Shown here: positions 35,781 through 45,052 of the stretch, in pieces
How positions within the stretch are numbered: the stretch's first letter is position 1
How the letters are laid out: each line of letters begins with the position of its first letter
The notes under the pieces: generated by a model
Databases searched by the model: none
Told to the model about the DNA's origin: nothing
Seen by the model: only the letters and a program-made list of their open reading frames with translations
Translations under genes and position numbers: made by a program
Assembly: GCA_051954235.1 (NCBI GenBank)
Contig: JBQCHY010000116.1
Span: 97,096-161,095 of the forward strand
From: 62-47 sp051954235
GTDB taxonomy: Bacteria; Pseudomonadota; Alphaproteobacteria; Rhizobiales; Xanthobacteraceae
Direction of reading: 5' to 3'
Length of the DNA stretch: 64,000 bases

Positions 35781-37037
35781 GTGGATCACGCCACCTTTTT
35801 CACCCTGAGCATCGCCGCCATCGCCACGCTCGGCGTCATCGTCCGTCCATGGGCGATCCCGGAATATATTTGGGCGGTCCTCGGCGCGGCCACGCTGGTG
35901 ATCGTGGGCTTGCTGCCGTGGCAGAATGCGCTTGCCGCCGCCGTCAAGGGCGTCGATGTCTATCTGTTTCTCGTCGGCATGATGCTGCTGGCCGAAGCCG
36001 CGCGTCGTGAAGGATTGTTCGATTGGCTGGCGGCGCATGCCGTTCGCGCCGCGCGCGGTTCGGCACGACGGCTGTTCGCGATCGTCTACGCCGTCGGTAC
36101 GCTCACCACGATTTTTCTGTCGAACGATGCCACCGCCGTCGTGCTGACGCCCGCCGTTCACGCCGCCGCAACTGCCGCGCGCGTCGCGCCGCTGCCTTAT
36201 CTGTTGATCTGCGCCTTCGTGGCCAACGCAGCGAGCTTCGTGCTGCCGATTTCCAACCCGGCCAATCTGGTGATCTTCGGCGCACAGATGCCACCGCTGC
36301 TGCAATGGCTCGCCCTCTTCACGCTACCGTCGATTGCCGCAATCCTGATCACCTTCGTTATCTTGCGATGGACCCAGCGCCACGCGCTCGAACAGCGCGT
36401 GCATGACGACGTGACCTTGCACCCGCTGTCGATGACCGGCCATTGCGTCGGCGCGGCCATCGCGGCGACGGGCATTGTGCTGCTGGCGGCGTCCGCATTC
36501 GATCGGCCGCTCGGCCTACCGACATTTCTGTGCGGTGTCGGCGCAACCATCGCAGTGCTGATCATCGGCCGCCGCTCGCCGCTGCCGGTATTGCGTGACG
36601 TTGCGTGGGGTGTGTTGCCGCTTGTCGCCGGGCTTTTTATTCTGGTGGATGCGGTGGAGCAGACCGGCGTGCTGCACGCGCTCGCCGAATATCTTCGCGA
36701 CGCTGCTGCGACATCGCCGCGTCAAACAACGTTCGTGTCGGGCATCGTCGTCGCCCTGCTATCAAACCTGATGAACAACCTGCCGACCGGCCTGCTCGCC
36801 GCGACCGTCGGGCAAGGCGTAGACCTGCCGCTGCATGTCACCGGTGGCCTGTTGATCGGCGTCGACCTCGGACCAAATCTTTCGGTGACCGGCTCACTCG
36901 CCACCATTTTGTGGCTGATCGCATTGCGGCGCGAGGGCCTGTCGATCGCCGCGTGGCAATTTCTGCGCCTGGGGATCGTGGTGATGCCGCCGGCCCTGCT
37001 CGCCGCGTTGCTGGTGCTGGCTTTGTCGCCGCTTTAA
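35781..37037 (+). CDS. ArsB/SLC13-type membrane carrier
   Basis: The 418-residue polytopic protein has about eleven hydrophobic helices in two halves, with ArsB/ion-transporter motifs LFLVGMMLLAEAARREG, FLSNDATAVVLTP and LPISNPANLVIFG. It may export arsenite or transport an organic anion. No arsR, arsC or arsA gene is adjacent, so arsenic is only one possibility. The start is a GTG; no better upstream ATG exists. It follows the pseudoprotease gene with a 119-bp gap. Confidence 0.85.
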   Translation: MDHATFFTLSIAAIATLGVIVRPWAIPEYIWAVLGAATLVIVGLLPWQNALAAAVKGVDVYLFLVGMMLLAEAARREGLFDWLAAHAVRAARGSARRLFAIVYAVGTLTTIFLSNDATAVVLTPAVHAAATAARVAPLPYLLICAFVANAASFVLPISNPANLVIFGAQMPPLLQWLALFTLPSIAAILITFVILRWTQRHALEQRVHDDVTLHPLSMTGHCVGAAIAATGIVLLAASAFDRPLGLPTFLCGVGATIAVLIIGRRSPLPVLRDVAWGVLPLVAGLFILVDAVEQTGVLHALAEYLRDAAATSPRQTTFVSGIVVALLSNLMNNLPTGLLAATVGQGVDLPLHVTGGLLIGVDLGPNLSVTGSLATILWLIALRREGLSIAAWQFLRLGIVVMPPALLAALLVLALSPL

Positions 37038-37045
37038 AGCACGCA

Positions 37046-37726
37046 TCAAATCCGTGACGCGACCACGTCAAGTCCGATGATGCGCGCCAGCGCGCGCACC
37101 TCACGCTTCTGATCCTCACGCAACTGCCGTAGCAACGGTGCGGCTGCCGTCTGCAATTCCTGCGCGTCGGCGTTGCTCAGCGAAACCGCACCCTTGTCCG
37201 AACCGGCCTGACGCGCTGCATGTTTCCGTCTTGCAAGATCACGTAGCGCTGCCTCCACCGGTGGCCAAAACTTCGCCTGCGCCTCGCTCATGCGCAGACG
37301 CTCCTTGATCGCGGCGATCTGGATATCGCTCAGCAATGTGTAAGACGTCTGCACCGGCGGCAGGTCGGCGGCCTTCGGCCGCGACATCGGCAATGGCGGA
37401 TTTTCGATCGGAGCAACCGCAGGTCCGGGGTCATCAGCTTGCGGAAATTCATCGGCCTGCCGCAAGCGGTCCTCAAGCTGCGGCGCGACGGCCGCGGTTT
37501 GAAGTCGATCGGTCTTGGCGTCGCGATTGGCGACCGGTGCCTGGGTGCTCTCGGTCGGCAACACCAGCGCATCGTCACGCGCGACGACAAACCCGACCAC
37601 CGCCGCGCCGACGATGATGACACACGCCAGCACAAGATAGCTTACCGTTCTGGTCAAGCCCGACTCCGTCGCCGCGGACGCACCGAAGCCCCTGTTTTCC
37701 GATAACAATCGAAAGCAATCTAACAC
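37046..37726 (-). CDS. Membrane-anchored periplasmic helical protein, unknown function
   Basis: The 226-residue protein has one N-terminal membrane helix (about 28-50) followed by a Pro-rich linker and a C-terminal helical region with LKER-like repeats (KERLRMSEAQAKFWPPVEAALRDLARR). This region resembles Spy/CpxP or LTxxQ-type periplasmic stress proteins common in bradyrhizobia, but the match is weak. It converges on the ArsB-like gene. A metal or envelope-stress link is only a guess. Confidence 0.7.
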   Translation of the reverse strand: MLDCFRLLSENRGFGASAATESGLTRTVSYLVLACVIIVGAAVVGFVVARDDALVLPTESTQAPVANRDAKTDRLQTAAVAPQLEDRLRQADEFPQADDPGPAVAPIENPPLPMSRPKAADLPPVQTSYTLLSDIQIAAIKERLRMSEAQAKFWPPVEAALRDLARRKHAARQAGSDKGAVSLSNADAQELQTAAAPLLRQLREDQKREVRALARIIGLDVVASRI

Positions 37727-37792
37727 GAAACAGGCCGATTAGCACCCGAGGCAAACCACGCCGGATGTCGGCCTCATCCAAGGCGATCGTAG

Positions 37793-38044
37793 CTATGCAG
37801 CGAGATCGTAAGCATCCTGAATGTCGGCGACGATTTCCGAGGCTTCCGAGATCGCGGCCGGATTGATCGCATGCAGGCTGACGGTCCAGTTGCCGCCATT
37901 GGTCCGACGCGGCGTTTCAAGCACCTCGAACTGAATGCCGCGACACAACGGATGCCGCTCCAACGCGCGGAAGACCCGCATCGTGATCTGATCCCGCGTC
38001 GCCGGCGTTCGCGACAACAATTGCTCGAGAACAGCAAAGTCCAT
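37793..38044 (-). CDS. Small conserved-looking hypothetical protein
   Basis: The 83-residue soluble protein reads MDFAVLEQLLSRTPATRDQITMRVFRALERHPLCRG at its start. It has an AGGGG ribosome site at good spacing and a base composition like real genes nearby. No domain is recognised. It lies upstream of the TM protein gene on the same strand and downstream of the hybrid kinase gene, which could place it in that kinase's transcript. Confidence 0.65.
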   Translation of the reverse strand: MDFAVLEQLLSRTPATRDQITMRVFRALERHPLCRGIQFEVLETPRRTNGGNWTVSLHAINPAAISEASEIVADIQDAYDLAA

Positions 38045-38153
38045 CTGACACCCCTGAATGTCGGGGATGGTCCGACGCCATCCACGCGGAACAGGCTGGA
38101 CACAAGTTGAAATGGAACTGATTAACGATCGATTAACTCACGGCGGCCGGCGA

Positions 38154-40217
38154 TTAGCCGAGCAACTGTTCGAGCCGATCGCGCAACTGGTCCTGATGAT
38201 AGGGCTTGGCCAGCCGCGGCACGTCGGTCGAAACGCCTTCCGGAAGGTCGGCATATCCCGTTGCCAACAATACCGGCAGCCGCGGCCGCACTTCGCGCGA
38301 GGCGGCTGCAAGTTCGATGCCTGTCATGCCAGGCATCAGATGATCGGTCATCATCAGATCGATCTGCTGATCGCTGCGCAGGATATCCAGCGCATGCAGC
38401 CCCGATGATGCTCCGATCACCCGGTGCCCAAGGTCTTCCAGCATTTCCATCGTCGACATCGCGATCAGCGGATCGTCGTCGACGAACAGGATCACCGCCG
38501 AGCGGGGTTGTTTCGGGCTAGATGGAGCGGGGGCTTCAACTTCGGCCGGAGCGGTTGCGATCGGCAGGATCAGCGTGGCCGTGGTGCCCTTGCCGACCAC
38601 GCTCGCCAATTGCAGCGCGCCGCCGAGTTGAACCGCGAGGCCGTGGACCATCGACAAGCCAAGCCCAGTGCCCTTCCCGAGCGGTTTGGTGGAGAAGAAC
38701 GGGTCGATCGCCTTGGCCAGAATCTCCGGCGACATGCCTTCGCCGGTATCGCGCACCGAGAGCTTCAGATAGTTGCCGGACGGCAGCGCCGGATCTTTCG
38801 CAACCCGTGATTTCGTCACCTTGATATCGATAGTGCCGCCATCGGCCATCGCATCCCGCGCATTGATCGCGAGATTGAGAATGGCGAGTTCGAGCTGATT
38901 GGCGTCGATCGCGGCCGGCGGCAGATCGTCGGGGATGGCCAGCCGCAATACGATGCGCGAGCCGAGTGAGCGTTCGAGCAATTCGCTCATGCCGCGCACC
39001 AATCCGCCGAGATCGACCGGCGCCGGATTGAGGTCCTGCTGCCGCGCGAAGGCAAGCAGCCGCTGCGTCAGCGACGCGCCACGTTCGGCGCCTTGCAACG
39101 CGCCATCGATCAGCCGGTATAGGCGCGGATCCTCCGGCACGCGCTTGCGCAGGAGTTCCAGATTGCCCACCACGGCCATCAGCAGATTGTTGAAGTCGTG
39201 CGCGACGCCGCCGGTGAGTTGCCCGATCGATTCCATCTTCTGCGCTTGCCGCAATTGCTCCTGCGCCTTTTCACGTGCGGCGACTTCCTTCATCAATTCG
39301 GAAGTGCGTTCGCTGACACGTTGTTCGAGCGTGGCGGTCAATTCAGCCAACGCGCTGCGTTCGGCCGCCAACTGCGACATCAATTTCTCGCTCTCGATCT
39401 CAGCGATCTTGCGGGCGGTGACGTCGGACGCCACGCCGATCAATGTCGCCGGACGGCCGTCGAGCCCGCGAAAGATCGTGGCATGAGTATTGATCCAGTG
39501 CACCGATCGATCACGCCAGATCGCGCGATATTCGACATTGTAGTCATGGCCGGTCATGACCGCGGTCTCGAAGACTTCGCGGCGATGAGCGCGATCATCG
39601 GGATGGATCGCCGCCTCCATTTCCTCCAGCGTCAGCGGCTCGTCCGGCCTTCGTCCGAAAAACGATTTGAAAGTATCGGACGCCTCAAGCCGGTGCTCCG
39701 AGATGTTCATTTCGAGCGCACCAAGCCGCCCGACGTCGAGCGCGGTTTGCAGCGTGGTCTTGTTTTCGATCAGGTTCTGCAAGATGGCTCGCGTCTGGTA
39801 CTGTCGGCGTCGTCCACGGACGGCGGAGCCGACGATGCTGATCAGCGTCGTCGGATGGAACGGCCGCTCGATGAACGAGACGTTGCCGAGGAGTTGCACC
39901 AGCCGCGCGGCTTCCGGGTCGCGTTCCGGCCCGCCGATCTGATCCATCAGCAGCACGATGGGGAAGTCGGACCATGATGGCTGTTCCGCCAGCCACCTGA
40001 CCAGCGGCTCCAAGTCCACGGATTTGATCGCCGCACCGGAGATTACCGCCGCGCCAGCGCCGCTCTCGATCTCGCGCACCAGCGTGGGAAAATCGGCGCA
40101 GACATTGGCGTAAAGGCCGGCGGCCCGAATCCGTTCGGCGGCCTCATCGGCGTCGCGCCCATCCGGCGAGAAGATCACCGCGCGCTCAGAAGATGGGCCG
40201 GGCCTCACCGGCAGCAT
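38154..40217 (-). CDS. Hybrid sensor histidine kinase: degenerate receiver-PAS-HisKA-HATPase-receiver
   Basis: The 687-residue soluble kinase starts with a receiver-like fold that lacks a clear phospho-acceptor Asp (about 10-135). It continues with a PAS/PAC domain (about 155-272), a coiled coil (272-330), HisKA with H340 in GGVAHDFNNLL, a HATPase domain with LNLAINARDAM and GTGLGLSMVHG, and a C-terminal receiver with D625. The start may be GTG 40208 instead, where AAGGA is better spaced. No response regulator with an output domain lies next to it. Confidence 0.9.
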   Translation of the reverse strand: MLPVRPGPSSERAVIFSPDGRDADEAAERIRAAGLYANVCADFPTLVREIESGAGAAVISGAAIKSVDLEPLVRWLAEQPSWSDFPIVLLMDQIGGPERDPEAARLVQLLGNVSFIERPFHPTTLISIVGSAVRGRRRQYQTRAILQNLIENKTTLQTALDVGRLGALEMNISEHRLEASDTFKSFFGRRPDEPLTLEEMEAAIHPDDRAHRREVFETAVMTGHDYNVEYRAIWRDRSVHWINTHATIFRGLDGRPATLIGVASDVTARKIAEIESEKLMSQLAAERSALAELTATLEQRVSERTSELMKEVAAREKAQEQLRQAQKMESIGQLTGGVAHDFNNLLMAVVGNLELLRKRVPEDPRLYRLIDGALQGAERGASLTQRLLAFARQQDLNPAPVDLGGLVRGMSELLERSLGSRIVLRLAIPDDLPPAAIDANQLELAILNLAINARDAMADGGTIDIKVTKSRVAKDPALPSGNYLKLSVRDTGEGMSPEILAKAIDPFFSTKPLGKGTGLGLSMVHGLAVQLGGALQLASVVGKGTTATLILPIATAPAEVEAPAPSSPKQPRSAVILFVDDDPLIAMSTMEMLEDLGHRVIGASSGLHALDILRSDQQIDLMMTDHLMPGMTGIELAAASREVRPRLPVLLATGYADLPEGVSTDVPRLAKPYHQDQLRDRLEQLLG

Positions 40218-40433
40218 CCTTGCAGTGCATACGCCCGCATCGTTGGGGGAATGAAATTACCGGAGGCCCCGAAAAATGGCCCTGCCTGTTCTGGAATGGC
40301 TCGCACGTCGAACAATCCGCACACTTCTAAGAAGAGCGAAACGTCCACCGTCTCAACCGGTTCCCGGCTCATATGAAGATTCTTTGCCGGACCTGCCAAC
40401 CGATCCGGTCGGTCATTGGCCGACCGACCCGGC

Positions 40434-41207
40434 TTAGCGCCGCTCGATCACCAGGCTCTGGACCGCGCGTCCGAAATAACCGCGCTCATCGCCGAGCCGC
40501 GCCATCGCCAGACCGGCGCCGTCCGGGCCAATGTTGCACTCGCCGTCGAGCAGAATCCAGTCGCCCACCGGCTGCCGCGACAGCGAGATGGTCAGATCGG
40601 CGTTGAGGAAGGTCCATTGCTTGAAATCCAGCGCGACCGAGGTGGCGTTGCTGAAATCGGAAGCGACCACGGCCCGCATCACCTGCGAGACCGGCGCGCC
40701 TTCCACCAGCGGCCGGTCGACCCGGTACCAGATCGCGCTGGAGCCGGGATGCGCAAAGCCGCCGCGCGCGGCGCGTAACGACATGCCGCTGACGAAGGGA
40801 CTGCTGGAGAAATCCGCCGGCTCGACGCGCGATTGCTCCGGTCCGGGCATGTCGACCGGCGCATCCGCGATTCCCGCCGGCAACACCTGCACCTCGTTCC
40901 TGATCTTGAGCACCGTGGCGCGAACGACGAGCACATCGTTTGCCTTGAGCCGGACTTCGCAAAGCTGAATCTTGCGGCCTTGTCGCAACACCTCGGTCTC
41001 GATCGCGAGCGGCGCCAACGGCACCGGTCGCATCAGATCGATAGTGAGCCGGGCGATCTGCATCGGCACCGGCGTCGGCATCGCCTCGGCGGCCCACGTC
41101 ACCAGCCCGGACGGCGCCGAGCCATGCTGCATATCCGGCGACCAAGGCCCAGCCGCGTTCGGGCTTGTGATAGCGCGTTGGCCATCGATGCGGAAAATGG
41201 CATCCAT
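40434..41207 (-). CDS. Acyl-CoA thioesterase-like double-hotdog protein
   Basis: The 257-residue protein fits the thioesterase superfamily fold twice over: an N-terminal hotdog with LTIDLMRPVPLAPLAIETEVLRQGRKIQ and a C-terminal one with SVALDFKQWTFLNADLTISLSRQPVGDWILL. This is the layout of TesB-like or DUF thioesterases. It may hydrolyse or bind an acyl-CoA. The neighbour on the same strand is a nitronate monooxygenase-like gene; a shared pathway is not evident. Confidence 0.82.
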   Translation of the reverse strand: MDAIFRIDGQRAITSPNAAGPWSPDMQHGSAPSGLVTWAAEAMPTPVPMQIARLTIDLMRPVPLAPLAIETEVLRQGRKIQLCEVRLKANDVLVVRATVLKIRNEVQVLPAGIADAPVDMPGPEQSRVEPADFSSSPFVSGMSLRAARGGFAHPGSSAIWYRVDRPLVEGAPVSQVMRAVVASDFSNATSVALDFKQWTFLNADLTISLSRQPVGDWILLDGECNIGPDGAGLAMARLGDERGYFGRAVQSLVIERR

Positions 41208-41301
41208 CGTTCAATATCCAACTTCACTTGAAACGGCCGCGGGCAATGCCGGATTGCCTGCGGTCGAAAGGAATCGATAACAGCCTGTCAGTGCGATCGT
41301 C

Positions 41302-42270
41302 TTACAGCGGCGGATCGACGGCCTCGTCGTATTCGCGCTTCAGCCGCGCGATCAATTCGGCAGCGGGCAACACCTTGTCGATGCTGCCGATGCCCTGACC
41401 GCTGCCCCAGATCTCCTTCCAGGCCTTCGGCTTGGCGCGCTCGCCATTGGCATCGGTGCCGAAGTTCATCTTGCTCGGGTCGGATACCGGCAGATTGTCC
41501 GGATCCATTCCGGCCGCGACGATCGACGGCTTCAGGTAGTTGCCGTGCACGCCGGTGAACAGGTTCGAATAGACGATGTCCTCCGCCGACGAACCCGCGA
41601 TCATCTCCTTGTATTTCTCGACCGCGTTGGCTTCCGCCGTGGCGATGAAGGCCGAGCCGATATAGGCGAAGTCCGCGCCGAGCATCCGCGCCGCGCGAAT
41701 GGCGCGGCCGGTGCCGATGGCACCCGACAGCGCGATCGGTCCGTCGTACCAGCGCCGCGTCTCGGCGACGAACGCGAACGGTGAAATTTCGCCGGCATGG
41801 CCGCCCGCGCCGGCCGAAACCAGGATCAATCCGTCGGCGCCCTTCTCGACCGCCTTGTGAGCGAACTTCTGATTGATGACGTCGTGGAAGGTGATGCCAC
41901 CCCAGTTATGCGCAGCCTGATTCAACTCCTCGCGCGCACCGAGCGAGGTGATCATCATCGGCACTTTGTGCTTCTCGCAAACCGCAAGATCGTGATCGAG
42001 CCGGTTGTTGGATTTGTGCACGATCTGGTTCACCGCGAACGGCGCCGATGGCCGCTCCGGATGCGCCTTGTCGTAAGCCGCCAGTTCTTCCTTGATGCGC
42101 GCTAGCCATTCGTCGAGCAGCGCCGCCGGCCGCGCGTTCAGCGCCGGGAACGAGCCGACGATACCGGCCTTGCACTGGGCGATGACCAGATCCGGCACCG
42201 AAACGATGAACAGCGGCGAACCGATCACGGGAATCGACAGTCGGCCCTTGAACAAGGCAGGCATGGACAT
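41302..42270 (-). CDS. Nitronate monooxygenase / 2-nitropropane dioxygenase family protein
   Basis: The 322-residue FMN-dependent TIM-barrel protein has a phosphate-binding region GAGGHAGEISPFAFV and the family start RLSIPVIGSPLFIVSVPDLV. Members oxidise alkyl nitronates or act as enoyl-ACP reductases (FabK). ATG 42270 (MSMPALFK) is preferred, with AGAGGA upstream, over a longer reading from 42315. The KGADGLILVSAGAGGH segment is strong family evidence; the true substrate cannot be told. Confidence 0.87.
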   Translation of the reverse strand: MSMPALFKGRLSIPVIGSPLFIVSVPDLVIAQCKAGIVGSFPALNARPAALLDEWLARIKEELAAYDKAHPERPSAPFAVNQIVHKSNNRLDHDLAVCEKHKVPMMITSLGAREELNQAAHNWGGITFHDVINQKFAHKAVEKGADGLILVSAGAGGHAGEISPFAFVAETRRWYDGPIALSGAIGTGRAIRAARMLGADFAYIGSAFIATAEANAVEKYKEMIAGSSAEDIVYSNLFTGVHGNYLKPSIVAAGMDPDNLPVSDPSKMNFGTDANGERAKPKAWKEIWGSGQGIGSIDKVLPAAELIARLKREYDEAVDPPL

Positions 42271-42455
42271 ACGGCAAATCCTCTCTGTTGACGACAACAC
42301 GTCGCGCCACGGCATGATCCATCAGACCATGCCACCGCGGGGCGGCGGACGTTGCCAGATATTCGTGTCGGAAAGCAATCGGCGCTACGTCGCAAACGTT
42401 GTCTTGTGCCAAGACGCTACCGCCCAGACGCCGCAGGGCGGCCCTGGAATGCGGA

Positions 42456-43100
42456 CTACTGGCACCATGCCCGCGTCACGAAATAATCAGTGCGGCAGGC
42501 GCCTGGCTGGGATTTGCGTCCGGACAACAGCAACGCCTCGGCCGAACATTTCTGCGTGGCGTCGGTGTCGGTGCTTTTGCCTTCCTTGTAGCCATGGGCG
42601 CGACACAGCACGTCGGCGGCGGCCTTACAGTCCGATGCGCCGTTCGCGGCCACGGGACATTTCTCCCGGCCAGTCTGCATCGACGGGATCTTCAGGTCGA
42701 AGCGCGGCAGGCCGCTATTGTCCGGCTGACCCCTCGGCGCGGGATCGCCGTCCTGCCCGGCAGGATCGGCAACGGCAGGTGCTGGCGCGGGCGACGGCTG
42801 TTGCGGCTGCGGAAGCGTCAGGGCCGGAAATAGTGGCTGGCGCCCCTCCAGCAATTTGCCGATTTCATTGATGAGGCCGGGATTTTCAGGACGCGGCGCA
42901 ACGGGAGGCGGCGATACAGCGGCAGGCGGCGGCGTCTCGGCGGCTTCGGAATTGGTTTGACTTCCGCCTTGAGGGCCGACCGTCGCCGCTTGCGACCAGG
43001 CCTCGTCGCACACAACAAACGTGAGCCCGGACAGCGCCAGAAACGCCACCGCCACATGCGTCCGAGCGACCGCTGCGACGTGCCGAATATCGCAAGTCAT
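42456..43100 (-). CDS. Secreted Pro-rich protein with Cys-rich C-terminal domain
   Basis: The 214-residue protein has a signal-like helix (about 14-36, cut near AWSQA). It has a long Pro/Ala-rich middle (50-125) and a compact C-terminal domain with six Cys (CPVAANGASDC, LCRAHGY, KCSAEALL, ACRTDYF, TRAWCQ) ending at the last residue. The Cys pattern suggests a disulfide-stabilised periplasmic module. I recognise the architecture from Rhizobiales hypothetical proteins but no function. Confidence 0.72.
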   Translation of the reverse strand: MTCDIRHVAAVARTHVAVAFLALSGLTFVVCDEAWSQAATVGPQGGSQTNSEAAETPPPAAVSPPPVAPRPENPGLINEIGKLLEGRQPLFPALTLPQPQQPSPAPAPAVADPAGQDGDPAPRGQPDNSGLPRFDLKIPSMQTGREKCPVAANGASDCKAAADVLCRAHGYKEGKSTDTDATQKCSAEALLLSGRKSQPGACRTDYFVTRAWCQ

Positions 43101-43205
43101 GCATCCGAGCTTATCGGGATACCCTGAAAGGGCAAGCCAGTAACGACGTGCACCAAGGCAGGTATCGCTTGTTCTCAGCGTCGGTTTCGCGGTCCGCGAG
43201 ATGAT

Positions 43206-43787
43206 CTAAACGACCTTGAACGCAATCACGAAGCCGAGCACCAGCACCACGGCTCCGACGGCGACCCAGAATCCCAACCGCCGCTCGATCTCGGCGCGGA
43301 TCACATCGCCGTAGCGATTGAGCAGCACCGCAACGATAAAAAACCGTCCGCCCCGCGCGATCAGCGAACACAGGATGAAAAGCCACACGTTGTAGCCGGC
43401 GAAACCGGAGGTGATGGTCACCAGCTTGTAGGGAATCGGCGTGAGTCCTTTGCCGATGATGATCCACGCCCCCCATTCGGCATAAGAGGCGCGAAACGCC
43501 TCGACCTTGTCGGTCAGGCCGTAGAGATGCATCAGCCACAGCCCCACCGAATCGTAGAGACCGGCACCGATGGCATATCCCACAATGCCGCCGGCCACCG
43601 AGGTCAGCGTGCAGACCACCGCGTAAAGCCAGGCGCGCTGCGGCCGCGCCAGCGACATCGGCACCAGCATGACGTCCGGCGGAATCGGGAAAAACGAGCT
43701 TTCCGCGAACGAGACCGCACCCATGATCCAGAGGGCGGACGGCTTGTCGGCGGCAGCGATGAACCAGTCGTAGAGGCGTTTCAGCAT
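43206..43787 (-). CDS. DedA/YqaA-family membrane protein
   Basis: The 193-residue inner-membrane protein has about five hydrophobic segments. It contains FAESSFFPIPPDVMLVPM and the re-entrant KGLTPIPYKLVTITSG, both signatures of VTT/DedA-like proteins involved in lipid (undecaprenyl phosphate or phospholipid) translocation. ATG 43787 is chosen over an in-frame upstream start whose extra nine residues are not family-like. Single gene. Confidence 0.87.
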   Translation of the reverse strand: MLKRLYDWFIAAADKPSALWIMGAVSFAESSFFPIPPDVMLVPMSLARPQRAWLYAVVCTLTSVAGGIVGYAIGAGLYDSVGLWLMHLYGLTDKVEAFRASYAEWGAWIIIGKGLTPIPYKLVTITSGFAGYNVWLFILCSLIARGGRFFIVAVLLNRYGDVIRAEIERRLGFWVAVGAVVLVLGFVIAFKVV

Positions 43788-43901
43788 GCCGCGATCAAGC
43801 ACTCCGCATCGCATTTGTCCATGAGATTACTGCGTCGGGCCGAACGGTCCGCCCGCCTCTGATATTGCCGAATCTGTCAGGAATTGCGGCGATGCCGCCG
43901 T

Positions 43902-44294
43902 TCAACGCCGTTCGCGGCGGCGCCCGCCATCCAGCGCGACAATCGGCCGCCGTGCCGGCCGCAATGCGGCGACCTTGTCAGATGATTTCGGCAGTTTCTC
44001 GGCGATGCCCAGCATCCGCTCGCGCCGATCCATCTCTTGCCAGACGTCCTCGGGGCGAATTCCAGCCCCGGCCCACAGCACCGCGAGATTGTAGAACAGG
44101 TCGGCGCTTTCCCGGACCACCGCATCCGGCTTGGCGTTAACGGCGTCGATCGCCACCTCGATGGCTTCCTCGGCCAGCTTCTTCGCCATCTTGGCGGGGC
44201 CTTGCCGGAGCAAACGCGCCGTGCGCGACACTTCGGGATCCAGATCCCGCGCCGCCAGCACCGCCTGATAAAGCCGATCGAGCGAATCACTCAT
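43902..44294 (-). CDS. HisE-like phosphoribosyl-ATP pyrophosphatase family protein
   Basis: The 130-residue MazG-fold protein has the catalytic region KMAKKLAEEAIEVAIDA followed by RESADLFYNLAVLWAG, which is the HisE pattern, though the histidine genes are not nearby. The C-terminal 35 residues are Arg-rich and unlike standard HisE. It may be a paralogue with another nucleotide substrate (a house-cleaning enzyme) or a second HisE. Confidence 0.82.
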   Translation of the reverse strand: MSDSLDRLYQAVLAARDLDPEVSRTARLLRQGPAKMAKKLAEEAIEVAIDAVNAKPDAVVRESADLFYNLAVLWAGAGIRPEDVWQEMDRRERMLGIAEKLPKSSDKVAALRPARRPIVALDGGRRRERR

Positions 44295-44314
44295 ACCGGC
44301 CAGCCTAGATGAAA

Positions 44315-44346
44315 GTTATGGCGAGCGTGTTAACGCTCGCCATAAC
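44315..44346 (-). terminator. Strong hairpin terminator of the His/Gly-rich protein gene
   Basis: A 14-bp perfect stem (GTTATGGCGAGCGT with its complement) around a four-base loop lies 37 bases beyond the stop codon at 44383. On the minus strand it is followed by TTTC, so it fits an intrinsic terminator for that gene. Confidence 0.7.
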
Positions 44347-44382
44347 GCGCGTCGACACCTTCAGAAAAGGTGATCGGGCGTC

Positions 44383-44811
44383 CTAGTGGTGATGGTGCCA
44401 GTGGCGACCATAGCCGCCATGGTGATAATGGCGATGGTACCCGCCGTAATACGGCGAGGCATAATAGGGGCCGCCGCCGTAGTAGCCGTAGGACGGACCA
44501 CCGTAATAGTCGTAGTAGGCATCGCGACGTGCCTGTGTCGCCGCGATTGCGCCGATGGTGCCGACGATCCCGGCGAATGCGGCCGCAGCCGCTGCACCGC
44601 CATTGCCATGTCGCCGGTAGTGACGATGCCGGCGTGCGGCGCTGAAGTCGGTCGCGGCACCGGCCTGCGCCGTCGTCGCGGTCGTGAATTTGGCCAGGCC
44701 CGCCGCATTGTTCGAAGCCTGGGCGGGCGACACCGCGAAAGCCAGTGCCGTTGCTGTGGCAAACACCATTGTCCGTGCCATTGCCAGTGGCAATCCTGTA
44801 CGCGTCATCAT
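44383..44811 (-). CDS. Secreted Gly/Tyr/His-rich protein
   Basis: The 142-residue protein has a signal peptide (about 12-32, VFATATALAFAVSPAQAS). A short hydrophobic Ala/Gly stretch (about 72-92) follows, then a tail of Tyr-Gly-Gly and His-His repeats ending RHWHHHH. The 12-plus histidines of the tail could bind Ni, Zn or Cu, or the segment could be a structural glycine-tyrosine surface protein. No domain is recognised. A second in-frame start (44781) is possible. Similar low-complexity tails occur in Rhizobiales membrane proteins. Confidence 0.72.
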   Translation of the reverse strand: MMTRTGLPLAMARTMVFATATALAFAVSPAQASNNAAGLAKFTTATTAQAGAATDFSAARRHRHYRRHGNGGAAAAAAFAGIVGTIGAIAATQARRDAYYDYYGGPSYGYYGGGPYYASPYYGGYHRHYHHGGYGRHWHHHH

Positions 44812-45052
44812 GTCGCTACCCTCGGTTCAAAAACCACGAAACAAACATCTGTGATCCGGCTGTCATGCATTCAATGACTGATAACAACGAAACTAGGAGC
44901 CTTGAGTTCCCGACGCCATCGACGAGCCGACATCGCTCGCAGAATCCCTTGGTCATCTCCTGTTCATCTCATCCTGCGCACATTCAGGGCTTTATATAGC
45001 GAGGCTGGCGCGCACGCGCGCACCACTGCGTCAACTATTCTGGTGTCCCCTC

